Assembly (NCBI GenBank): GCA_003344405.1
Contig: NOWV01000254.1
Span: 1 to 64,000 of the forward strand
Direction of reading: 5' to 3'
Length of the DNA: 64,000 bases
From: Trichoplax sp. H2
Taxonomy: Eukaryota; Placozoa; Uniplacotomia; Trichoplacea
Part shown: in pieces, positions 43,559 through 54,437 of the stretch
Numbering within the stretch: the stretch's first letter is position 1
Layout of the letters: every line of letters begins with the position of its first letter
Position numbers and translations under genes: made by a program
The notes under the pieces: generated by a model
The model's input: only the letters and a program-made list of their open reading frames with translations
Databases searched by the model: none
Told to the model about the DNA's origin: nothing

Positions 43559-43953
43559 TTACTGACCACCTGTCTTGTGACCATGTTTCTCAAGTTCGGC
43601 TCTACGCCATGATAATAAAAGCATCATGCATTTAAGACATTTCAACATCATTGTAGCCATCCTGAAGTTATTGATGTAGTTGACTTACCGTAACTGATTG
43701 GAAAAATCATCTTCAATGTTGTCATCATCCCAACTATCTTCCCAGACATGTTCATCCTCTTCATCTTCATCATTTTCATCCCATTCTACCAGCAAATAGA
43801 ATCCAAATTAATGTGACTGCTGTCAATGCTATCATGTCCATAACCTAACACATGCACCACTATTTATTGCAAACCTTCAGCGGGAAATTCTTCAAATTCA
43901 TCATCTTCTTCAAGTAATCCTAAATCAGGTTTTTTCTGCTCGGTAGCTGCCAT
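43559..43953 (-). CDS. SEM1: 26S proteasome complex subunit SEM1 (DSS1)
   Basis: A tiny acidic protein of the proteasome lid, also a partner of BRCA2 and of TREX-2/PCID2 (family knowledge). Three exons: 43953-43875, 43785-43689 and 43601-43559, with phases closing at 72 residues; human has 70. The two acidic tryptophan-containing blocks are intact: [15 protein letters not shown] and [17 protein letters not shown], followed by [12 protein letters not shown]. The human FPAEDW junction is FPAEEW here. The extreme C-terminus (HKTGGQ) differs from vertebrates. It is head-to-head with MANBA across 1.4 kb filled with (A/T)GTAC arrays. Confidence 0.97.
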
Positions 43954-44249
43954 GTTGACTAACGAATACAGAGGAATGGAGGAAAGTGGAAGGTAGTGGA
44001 AGTCAACGAGCCAGTGGCCAACGATTCCTTTTGTGCGCTCAATCCACGTTGAAAACGATAGCGCTTACAGTACTGTCGACTTGAGTGTATTGTATTACCG
44101 TCGGATGGATCAATTGCTGCATCATCACGCTCCTGGTCCATCCACTATCCATCCACCACCTACAGTGCAAGACTGGTCAAGCTACAGTACAGTACTGTCG
44201 TGATCGGGTACTGTGTACTGTACAGTACAGTACAGTACGCTAGTGGCCA

Positions 44250-45015
44250 CAGTACTGCACTGTAGAGATGAATCTTGACACTGTAGTCGGACGGACTCCC
44301 AAATGATACTGTTGCAATACTACTGTACTGTACAGTACTGTACATTGAGTGTACAAGTGTACAGTACAGTACAAGAGTAGCAAAGACTACAGTACTGTAA
44401 TTTTCTGCTACTGTGTACTGTACTGTACTGTGTTATACTGTACTGTACCCTATACTGTACTGTAGACTGTAGAGTACAGAGGTAAGAAAAAACCTCTACA
44501 GTACAGTACTGTATGAAGAAAAGTTTTCTGTACTGTATGATCTTCACATTTGCCAGGTGAAAGTTGCTACAGATTACTTTTGAGCAGACACAGAACTGTA
44601 CAGTATTCTGTAGCCGTGAGTCGTTACTTGATTAGTGTAGTACATGTACAGTACAGTAGAGTACAGAGGTAAGAAAAAACCTCTACAGTACAGTACAGTA
44701 CTGTATAAAGAAAAGTTTTCTGTATGATCTTCACATTTGCCAGGTGAAAGTTGCTACGGATTGCTTTTGAGCAGACGCAGTACTGTACAGTATTTAGTAG
44801 CCGTGAGTCGTTACTTGATTAGTGTACAGTACTGTACTGTAGGGCATGCAGTACTGTACCACAAACACTACAGTGCACACTGTACAGTACATTGTACACA
44901 GTACTGGACTGGACTGGAACAAGATCAGTTGTCAGCCTTCAAACTTTCCACTGTGTCCTTGGGGAGTCCATCCGACTACAGTGCAAAGACTCATCTCTAC
45001 AGTACAGTACTGTAT
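44250..45015. repeat. inverted repeat, arms of about 50 bp
   Basis: The segment around 44252-44310 is the reverse complement of 44945-45012. The right arm reads GGGGAGTCCATCCGACTACA then GTGCAAAGACTCATCTCTAC; the left arm, read backwards, has GGGAGTCCGTCCGACTACAG then TGTCAAGATTCATCTCTAC. Arms lie about 640 bases apart and flank the tandem duplication. Confidence 0.88.
44468..44842. repeat. tandem duplication of about 187 bp, two copies
   Basis: Both copies contain GTACAGAGGTAAGAAAAAAC with a following CTCTAC (a small hairpin), AAGAAAAGTTTTCTGTA, TGATCTTCACATTTGCCAGG, TGAGCAGAC(A/G)CAG, and GCCGTGAGTCGTTACTTGAT. The copies are about 90 percent alike by eye, so the duplication is fairly recent. 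GTAC-array lengths differ between them. Confidence 0.93.
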
Positions 45016-45388
45016 CACAAGCTATAGGCCAAAGGAGATTGGTAGAATGAGACCATAGTAAGTCTTGGAAATTCAACTGTGCCACCAACATGCTACCATA
45101 ATGGTCAGTAGGCGAAACTACAGTACACTGAGTACAGTGTAGAGTCGCGCTTGGTCAGGTGACTCATCTCACCTACGGTACTGCAAAGGAGCTTTGGTCT
45201 TGTTATTGGACAGCGAATGATATTATTATCAATTGATTATTTGGATGCAGCTACTGGATCCAGGCATGCTAGAAAAGATTCCATCATCAATTCAACATTA
45301 TTCATCTCTATCCTGGACATTCTGGCAGTCGCCATTGGATAGTCGTTGTACTTTGCATTAACGATAGCGACTCTACTCAGGGTATCTC

Positions 45389-48300
45389 ATGGCAGTAAAA
45401 TATACATGGTTGTTCTTGGCTATGGTACTTACTTTTCTTACTATAGATTATCCTATGCGTGCAGATTGTAAGAGGACTCCAACGGGAACATCAGTGATAG
45501 ATTTACATGGAACATGGCAATTCAAAAACTCAAACGGCAGCATAAAAGGCCATGGAACGGTACCTGGTTGTATCCATACCGATTTAATAGCTACCAAGAA
45601 AATTGATAATCCATATTATGGCTACAATGATGTCAACTATCGTTGGATTGCCTTCGATAATTGGACTTATGCAAGAGAATTCACTGGTAAGTCATTTGTT
45701 TGATCAGACTACATGATTAGACGGTATGGTAAAAGTCAATATTCTTCTACAGGCTACACTATGGTACTTGCTTTGATTGATTGATGTTGTGCTCGTCATG
45801 TAATTGCATGCAATGGGTAGTCTCCATACAATTTATCCACATCCAATAATATCCAATTGGCTTGTTATAGTAGATGATTCTACCGTACATTACGGCAAAA
45901 GAGTGATGACTTTGTAAACCATATCTCCAAGTAATGCATGGACATACTACGTATTCCTCTACAGGCTACAACATTGCTCCCTTCAGTAATTGATTTTGCT
46001 ATACTCGTAATGTACTGTAATCCATCATTATTCATTCACTAATTTATTATATCCGTATATTTGAATATTATGATTATTACATGCCATGAATAGTCTCCAA
46101 AGGATTTATCCAATCCAAAAATATCGAATTGGTCTGTTATGGGTTAGACACGGTTGCTTCCGTTGCTATCAATAATAAGGTGGTTGGTACAACTACCAAC
46201 ATGTTTTATAGATATGTGTTCGACGTCAAGCATGCTCTTCGCACTGGTAAAAATACAATTGCTATAAAGTTCACTTCTGCTGTAACATACGCTGCTAGTC
46301 AAAGTATGGCTTACAAAGACGATATTCCTCCTGATTGCCCTCCCGCAATTCAACATGGCGAATGCCATCGCAACTTTATTCGAAAAGAACCCTGTTCTTT
46401 CAGTTGGGATTGGGGTCCCGCTTTTATAACACAAGGAATATGGCGCGACATTCAATTGCAAGGCTATAATTCCCCGATTATCAGAGATGTTAAAATTTCT
46501 CCGCTATACAATAAAGGTAAGGGAGAATGGATATTATTTGTTTTCAATGGATACTGAAATGAAAACCTTTTCATTGGGATAGTAATAGCCGTAATAGTGA
46601 CAAGATTTCTTTGAAATCGTTAAATCGAATCTTGATGTTTTCAATTGATACTGAAATGAAAACCTTTTCATTGTCATAGTAATAGCCGTAATAGTGACAA
46701 GATTTCTTGAAATCAATAAAAGCGTCCTGATAATGTTAAATCGAATCTTTACTTGTATCTCCAAATGCAGGGAAAAAGGAATGGACTTTAAATACAACTG
46801 TTGTATTTTATAGCAGTTCTAATTTTAAGGGTACTGGCAAACTGACAATTTCTATCAAACCTAAACTCAAAATTGCTCAACAAACGTGGACAGTATCTTT
46901 ATCTAAATATCCTTATGTCCTCAATGTTGTTACAAAAATCAATGGAAATGTAAATAGATGGTGGCCAATTGGTTATGGAAATCAATCTATGTATACTTTG
47001 AAGGTAAATTTTATTATTAATATCACCATAATAAGCAAAAATTGAAATTGGTTTGAGATATTAATTTCGAGCTGTAATTGTTCATTAATCTATTAAATAG
47101 GCTCAATTTCAAATAGATGGTCATGCACAACCTACTACCTCCATTACTAGGCGTTTTGGTTTTCGGACAACCAAACTACTACAGCCAAAGTTAAAGAAAG
47201 GATATGGTTTCTTCTTTGAAATTAACGATGTGCCTATCTTTTTAAAGGGAGCTAATTGGATACCCGCTGATTCTTTTGAAAGTCGTGTTACTCCTACTGT
47301 TATCAGAAATTTATTACAGTCTGCAATCGATGCAAACATGAATGTAGTTCGTAATTGGGGAGGAGGTATATAATTATCCATCGGTAATGTTAATATTTCG
47401 GTTGTTATTGTATATAAGAATGAAATCTGAGATACATTGGTCTTAGGGATCTACCAACATGAAGCTTTTTATGATATTGCTGACGAGCTTGGATTACTAG
47501 TCTGGGAAGAGCTGAAGTACGCTTGTTCAATGTATCCTGTGGATAGTAAATTCTTAAATTCGATTAAGAATGAAATAACTTATCAGGTAGGTTGATTTCG
47601 ACTTGTTTTGGGGGTCTTTTAATTGATTTTAGCCTTCGACTTGGATAAAATCTGAGATACGAGTAATCATCAAATTCTGATCACCTTTAGGTTAGAAGAT
47701 TACATCATCATCCTTCCATCTTTGTTTGGGGAGGCAACAATGAAAACGAAGTAGCTATAGCTCAAAATTGGTATGGAACCGATAAAAATCCCTCGCTTTA
47801 CAAGAAGAATTACGTAGAATTGTATATAAAAACAATACGTCCTATAGTACTCAGTGAAGATCTATCCAGGCCATTCCTATCTTCGTCTCCTTCAAATGGT
47901 GTACAAAGTGAAAAAGATGATTGGTTAGCTACTAATCCCCAAGATCCATACTATGGTGACGGTAAGACTAGTAATAGCAGTACTTCAAATAACAGTCTTA
48001 TTAAAATTTTGAGATTAAAAAATAGTTTCCTCTCTATGACTATCTGACATACTATATTATGGTTGTTACTACGTAGTGCATTATTACAATTATAGCTCAG
48101 ACATTTGGAAAACGTCTTCATACCCAACGCCTCGCTTTGCATCCGAATATGGATTTCAATCGTATCCTTCATTTGAGGCATTGTCACAGGTTTCCGAGCC
48201 TTCCGATTGGAAATTTAACAGTTCATTTATGGAGCATCGTCAGCACCATCCTCAAGGGACAGCTCAATTGCTTCAACAAATGAATTTGCATTTTACTCTT

Positions 48301-49483
48301 CCGAGTTCTAACACTAGCAAGAAAAGCTTTGAGGATTATATCTTTTTTACTCAGGTATGCAGTATTGATTCTTCTGTACTTAATGGCCATTATGAGATAC
48401 TTATAGTAGACTATTTATTATGTTGGTGGTTTATTGTATTTTCTTTAATAAGCGTATGTTATCTCGCGCACTGTCACTCAATTATTCATTGTAGATAGTT
48501 CAGGCTGTCGGCTACACTGTCGAAACCGAACATTACAGAAGAAGAAGGAGTTTACTCGATTCTAGCAATAAAGGGATGACTATGGGTGCTCTTTACTGGC
48601 AGTTAAATAGTATATGGCCAGCACCATCTTGGTCTTCCTTAGAATATGGTGGGCGTTGGAAAATGTTGCAATATTATGCAGCGAAATTTTTTGCCCCTGT
48701 AACGTTGTCTATTTATGAAGATCAGGATATTATCCACGTTTTTGGAATGAATGATTATCAGGTACGTTATTTCTGTACTTGTCTTGCCATAATTGGAGTA
48801 ATAGTTATTTGATTTAGTATCATTTGATTAAATCTACCTATTGCAACATAAAGTCCTCTTTCCATGGTTTGGGTTTAATGACACTAAGAACTTGGTCGTC
48901 AATGAAGCCATTACATGCTTGGAATTTAACCATTAATCTCAAACCTTTGTCGTCAGTAAGCTTAGATATTAATCTACACATTATTTCTCCAGTAGAATTA
49001 CTAGGAGACTGGTCCTTACTCTTTTAACCTGCAACTTACTTTTGTTATTATAAATATTGCTTTCATCAGAAACCGATATTCCACAAAAATTCCAGGACGT
49101 TACTGAAAAGTGGCGATTGTTCAAATCGTTTAAAATGTGTAATTACGCTGCAATTATACGATAATCATCATAGACCTGTTGGTGCTGCCAGTTCGCTGTA
49201 TTTGTCTGCTTTTAAGCATCCTGAATTACTAAAAAATCCAAAATTAAAAGTAACTGTAAAATCCAAAAGTGCTAGTAGTACTTATAAAATTATGATAAAA
49301 AGTTCAGCTATTGCTCCATTTACTTGGCTTAGTTCGGGCTCTATCAGAGGTCGCTTTTCGGATAATGGATACTTGACTAGTGATGCAACTACTTTCATTG
49401 AATTTTATGCATGGCAGAATATTACTATGAAAATGCTGCAGAAAAATTTAAAAGTGATGTCATTATATGATGTATACAATTAA
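45389..49483 (+). CDS. MANBA: beta-mannosidase, lysosomal, glycoside hydrolase family 2
   Basis: It removes terminal beta-linked mannose in the last step of lysosomal N-glycan breakdown. Ten exons: 45389-45686, 46094-46516, 46771-47003, 47101-47365, 47447-47586, 47691-47961, 48077-48354, 48495-48761, 48854-48955 and 49070-49483. All phases close at 896 residues; human is 879. A signal peptide is visible: a basic start, then WLFLAMVLTFLTI. Conserved blocks are LHGTWQF, VPGCIHTDL, CSFSWDWGPAF.TQGIW, IFLKGANWIPADSF, WGGNNENE (acid/base glutamate region), RFASEYGFQSYPS (nucleophile glutamate) and MGALYWQLNSIWPAPSWSSLEYGG. The human LRVWGGG appears as VRNWGGG, one substitution next to the active-site strand. 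The exon 9 end is the least certain: an open frame continues 66 nt past the GTAAGC donor used here. Introns 1 and 2 hold duplicated segments. Confidence 0.95.
45741..46150 (+). repeat. duplicated acceptor and 5' part of MANBA exon 2 in intron 1
   Basis: Intron 1 contains an older copy (about 45745-45870) of the sequence that leads into exon 2 (about 45955-46140). Both have CTCTACAGGCTACA-like starts. Both end in TAGTCTCCA..A..ATTTATCCA.ATCCAA.AATATC.AATTGG.. followed by TGTTAT. The upstream copy keeps the TAG acceptor at 45820, but its frame meets a stop within about ten codons, so it behaves as a decoy exon. Confidence 0.85.
46545..46755. repeat. two tandem copies of about 90 bp in MANBA intron 2
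   Basis: GATACTGAAATGAAAACCTT starts copies at about 46549 and 46639. Both continue with TAGTAATAGCCGTAATAGTG and ACAAGATTTCTT and are nearly identical. Confidence 0.95.
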
Positions 49484-50633
49484 TTGATTTCTTTTCGATT
49501 CTTAAAATTCATGATGTAGAGATAGTTTCTATTTTTTACCAAATTTAATATGAGAATTGGATAGTTGCTGGTATAGCGTAGACTGAAAATTTTTACTATC
49601 GGTTTTGATACCATTTATTTTTGTAAATACTCTTCCTTTGATAATCTATAGTTAGTTAACTGTACATGCCGGGAACCCTATATGTACGTTGTCTCTCCAT
49701 CTTTGTGAACTGACTGAAATTGAGCAAATGTGCACAATACGTCAGTGCACAATACTGTAATTCATCTTTTTAGAATACTCCTTCAAACATCTCTGTATTT
49801 ATCCTGATGAAATGTCTTATAAACATTTACGAATTATTCTACATATTGCTATGCCATCGGCAATATGAATAAACTTGAGTACATTGAATAATATTTGATC
49901 CCATTATTAAAGCTTCTAACCTATTAATAACCTATTGCTATAATTAAGGTTACAGGAATTTAAGCCTAACGCTAACTCTAACCGTAATCCTGAGTTTTTC
50001 AAGGCAAGATATTCAACACTAGCCGTTTAATTTTGTCTGCAAAGATTTTCAACGTAGTAAATCCGATATAAATTGAGAATAGCTAAAAAGTTCAAATTCT
50101 CCACAAAAATTGCAAATCGAAAAGTGAAAGCAACCACTCTATGTGCTGTATTAATGGCCTTCTATCCAATTAGTTTGTTACTACACGCAAAAACAGTCTT
50201 GATCTTTCAGAGATATAATCATAAGATCATAAGACTAAATTACTATAACGATAGTTTTTTCGCTACTAAAATCCACCTTGGTGCATTTTGCCGTCTATGC
50301 AAGCTTATACTGTCGAAGTGATTTGGTACCGTAAGTAATCCAGCACTAAGCATTACTAGGATATGGAGTGCTGAATACTTCGGGGCAAGTTAGGGCACTT
50401 TGTAGTCCATGACTACCGTAGAAATATCGTTTAGCTGCTATCCCTTAAAAGTCTTTGCTGCAGCATTGCAGGATACTCCTGCTGCAAGTCGAGATACATC
50501 GTTACTGCGACTTCACGCCATACTGTACCTTGTACCGTTTGGTGGAATTACCGCACGCTAACTGATATCCCAATCACCATGGTGAGGAGATACTGAGCAC
50601 TGTAGTAGTGCAGTAGTTGACAGAAACTGTAGA
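49484..50633. other. intergenic region MANBA to AARSD1
   Basis: 1.15 kb with MANBA polyadenylation (AATAAA near 49868) and the AARSD1 promoter. The 82-codon plus ORF at 50073-50321 has no family resemblance. Nothing else recognised. Confidence 0.6.
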
Positions 50634-50741
50634 ATGCTGCTGGTTCGACGGCAGCATAACTTCCTTCGAATCACAAGATCTCTTCTCAGTGTACGCTTGA
50701 TCGCATTTAATCATCCTTCAACCGTCATTCCAGCTAATAAA

Positions 50742-53700
50742 ATGGCCTGGGAATGCCAACGAAGTCCTTACTTACGTCAGTTTGAATCAAAAGTTGTTTC
50801 TTGTACACCAGCAAAGCTAGAAGGCAAAAATGGCTTTGATGTCGTGTTGGAAGACACAATCCTTTTTCCTGCCGGAGGTGGTCAGGTCAGTTAAATGACA
50901 AGGTTGTTCTTTGCTCCATAGCATGTAATTTATACTTCTATAGCCAATTTTATCGACGCTAGTTTAGTCGTCGTGTTCTGTCATCACTTTTGCTTAAGTT
51001 GTTCAACAGTTATCATAACCATTTCAGCATAGCTTTACAATTTGTCTTTCTTATGCCAGAAAAAGGATAAACCATTCAAATTGGATGATACTGTATTTTA
51101 GTCATGATATTCATATACTGAACGCTCTTATGCTGTAGCGGTGATTGTGCGAGCTCGAGGTTGCTCTTAGAGTTGATTTGGATAGGGTTATGCATGCTTG
51201 TATCGAAGTGTAATATACTCTTCTAATCTTTGAAGAGTTCAAAAAAAAATAGATATAATGTATCATGTTCTGCTGCCAACTGTATGCCGATATGTTCTAG
51301 AATTATACTGTACGATAGATTTGTAAGCGATGAGTAGACGATGAGTCTGTACGGTAAATTCTTTCTTATGTTTATATCCTATATTATTCACTTACATGAT
51401 GGTATCTCCATGCACCTTTCAATCTGTTTATGCGCTTAGCCGGATGATCGTGGAACAGTAAGTACTAAAAAATCGATTGAGATACGCTTATTTGTGGTAG
51501 AAGAGTGTCTTACGTAGGGTGTACCAATAACTCTTACCGATTTAAAATACAAAAGTATTTTCGATATCAGGATGGAATAGAACGTTTATGTTGAATGATT
51601 TTTCAATTTCTGAAGTGTAACTGCTATACATGCTACATTAAAATAGAGACAAGCTTAGTGTAAACAACCCTAGGCGTTACTTCTAGGTGTACACTAATAG
51701 GTAATAGAATTAATCTTAAGTCAGTTCAAAGTCGGCGTTACCAATAATTTTCCCAACTCTTTGTACTCTGGATATGTAGTAGAATTAATCTTCAATTGAT
51801 TCAAAATCTGGGTAACTTCTAGTTTTCTTAACTCTTTGTACATCGGATATGCAGTAGAATTAATCTTGAACTGGTTTAAAAGTCTCTTTTTAACTTTCAT
51901 TCCTTTCTATTACTGTAATAGATTAATGAAGTGCCGGTTCATGACGTTCGTAGAGATGGCTCAAAGGCAGTTCACTTTACTGAGAAATCATTAGAAGTTG
52001 ATGCCAATGCTCATATTGTCGTAGATTGGAATAGAAGATTCGATCATATGCAACAGCATACTGGTTAGTATGTAATAGCATTAATACTCCATCAAAATAT
52101 AAATAGTGTAATAATTTTAGTAGTAGTTTAGTCTGCTGCTGATCCTATTCATACACGTATAATCATTATATTGCAGATGAGAGTAGATGGTAAGTTTTAT
52201 AGTATTTATTTGTGATATCTTACTTTCAATTTTATTCATTAACTTCATACAACGTTATAAATCGACCGCGATGATCTTCTGTATAATTCATTAAGTTAAA
52301 TTTGCCATTTAGCATCGATTCAGTCAAAATATTTGACTATTCATAACGGCGGACGATAGATAATTGTTCATGCAAGAATCTTACTAATTGGCCTACTATA
52401 CATATACAAAATAGAAAGGTTGTAATAAATACAATAATGAACCTCCATGACATTTTCGTTCCTCTGCTATTCCTGCTCGAATTGATCATTTTAGGCCAGC
52501 ACTTAATAACTGCAGTTTTTGAAAATCGTTATGGATATAAGACTCTTTCATGGTAAGTTACTCATTGACCTTAGGTGCTTAGCAGTAAAAATCAAACATT
52601 AACTTTAGAAATACCTGTATCACGAATTAAACCGTGAAGGAATCTAGGAAAAGTTAAATCAAGCATAGAATTATCATGTAAATCGATGACTCAGGAGGAA
52701 ATTGATTGCGCAGAACTAGAGATTAATAAAGCTATTAAAGCTAATACTCCAGTTAGTGTGCATCTCTACGAAAAAGACGATCCGGGATTGGAGAAAGTAA
52801 TGATATGAAAATGTTACAAAATAATGTCGAAAAACATCTCTACTTTTTTGGCAAAACTTTATAAAATTATTACGTATTCGTAGATACGCAGTAGAGGTAT
52901 CCCAGATGATTTTGCTGGACCTGTTAGAGTGGTTGAAATTGAAAGTATGTTTGTACCTGTATTTATATTTTGAACGACCAAGATTTAATTAATGTCGGCT
53001 AAAATTATGATATTAACGGTAGATATTGATGCGAATACATGCTGTGGTACACATCTAGCAAATTTAAGTCATCTACAAGTAAGAAGGCTGTTCCCTGTTT
53101 TCTTCTTATTGTTAATACTTCAAAGTGATAAATGTATAATTTCAAATAGTGCAGTAATGGCTGATTTTAACCATTCTAATAATACCTTTAATAACAAAAG
53201 ATGATTAAGTTACTGCATACTGAACCCACACGAGGATGTACAAGGATTCATTTTCTTGCTGGTAATCGTGTAATGAATACTCTATGCAGTATGATTAATA
53301 CGGAGAGAAAGTTAACTCAAATACTGAGGTAATAAAGACCCTGATCTCTATCTAATAGGCTTAAATGACTATATACAATATTTCCAACGCTTGGTCCTAA
53401 CTGCTATATTACATTATTATTACTACTATTAGCTGCGGTCCAGAAGATCATGTGGATCAAGTTCAAAAATTACAAAAGACTGCCAAAAGTTCACAAAAAG
53501 TAGGATATATTAATTTTTATCCAATAACGTTAGTATAATATTAAAGAAATGTATAGATACTGAGATAGTAAGTTAACGATTAAATATTAGGCGGCCCGTA
53601 ATTATCTCAGAGAAATTGCCACTCTCGAAGCTGAGAAATTTAACAATACTAGCGATTTGGTGCTGTGCGTCCATAGGTATGCCAATAATTGGATATCTTT

Positions 53701-54437
53701 GATTTTTTAGTGAATCACGGTTGTAGATGCCAATATTCACTTCAATAATTACGGCATCGTAATAGATATTGATAGTAAAAATTGACTAGCAAGGTCGATC
53801 CACGCAATACGTTTATTCATAACCTTCATGAAATAGTTACTCAATTTAAAAAAAATTACTATACTATAGATGCTAATACGTGCTCTACTTTATTATTTAC
53901 TAGGGAAGATGGAGATATGGACTTTTTGAATGTAATCAATTCCAAAATAAGAAACAAGGTAGGATATCAATCATAGTTCTGCTTGAATTGTCCAAACATC
54001 TCATTCTCAGATCTACCCAATGTTTACAACGCCAGAATGCAATCATTTTCCTGTCCGTTGGATCAAATAGCACGGGAGGACAATTCCTACTGACTGGCCC
54101 GCCAAGTCTAATCGACAAGATTGGACCTAGGTAATCCTTTTATATTTCCCTGTAAAGCCGTTAACGATCATTACGTGGCAATAGTATTATACGATTTAAA
54201 TATTTGAACTATGAAATGTATTGTTCAGTTTTCCTTTTATACGAATCAGGTTCCTAGAGAGCAAATTTATTAGTAACCACTAATTTACATATTTATTGCA
54301 TTTACAGTGTTGCGGAAAGGTTACAGGGTAAAGGGGGAGGTAAAAAAGGTCGTTATCAAGGCAAAGCTAAAGCTTTTAATAAGATAACCGATGTCCAAGA
54401 GTTTGTAAAGAATAGTGCCGTTGCTGATAGTTCATAA
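50742..54437 (+). CDS. AARSD1: alanyl-tRNA editing protein AARSD1 (AlaXp)
   Basis: A free-standing editing factor that deacylates Ser-tRNA(Ala). Thirteen exons: 50742-50885, 51440-51457 (18 nt), 51922-52063, 52495-52552, 52640-52796, 52884-52944, 53023-53078, 53201-53328, 53433-53499, 53591-53676, 53904-53958, 54036-54130 and 54308-54437. Phases close at 398 residues; human is 412. Family marks are MAWECQRSPYLRQF, FPAGGGQPDDRGT, the zinc-binding HMQQHTGQHL and CCGTHL, GIPDDFAGPVRVVEIE, and a C-terminal GKGGGKKGRYQGKA. The family start is the ATG at 50742. An upstream in-frame ATG at 50634 would add 36 residues with no acidic residue and several arginines, resembling a mitochondrial targeting signal. 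AATAAA occurs near 54942. Confidence 0.94.
51440..51457 (+). other. AARSD1: 18-nt microexon of AARSD1
   Basis: CTTAG, then codons for PDDRGT, then GTAAGT. The six residues complete the conserved GGGQ-PDDRGT motif and join phase-0 neighbours. Confidence 0.9.
51695..51895. repeat. three tandem copies of about 77 bp in AARSD1 intron 2
   Basis: AGTAGAATTAATCTT with following CA.TT.G.TTCAAA recurs near 51705, 51780 and 51857. Between the copies are ACTCTTTGTAC and (G/C)GGATATG(T/C)AGTAG. Confidence 0.88.

Larger units (their letters stand above)
44040..45130. repeat. (A/T)GTAC palindromic five-base arrays, cluster 2
   Basis: Dense GTAC words at five-base spacing lie between SEM1 and MANBA. Examples are 44213-44240, 44321-44345, 44356-44372, 44412-44435, 44440-44462, 44498-44512, 44688-44705, 44825-44842 and 44996-45015. 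The array is interleaved with a tandem duplication and an inverted repeat listed separately. Short ORFs with TVQY/YCTV-like translation are artefacts of the motif. Confidence 0.92.

Noticed and set aside
44160-45058. Overlapping ORFs in both directions containing SFGSPSDYS / SLGSPSDYS
   Set aside because: The shared peptide is produced by the DNA inverted repeat read on both strands, not by a protein family.
46144-46461. 105-codon minus-strand ORF
   Set aside because: Shadow of MANBA exon 2 on the opposite strand.
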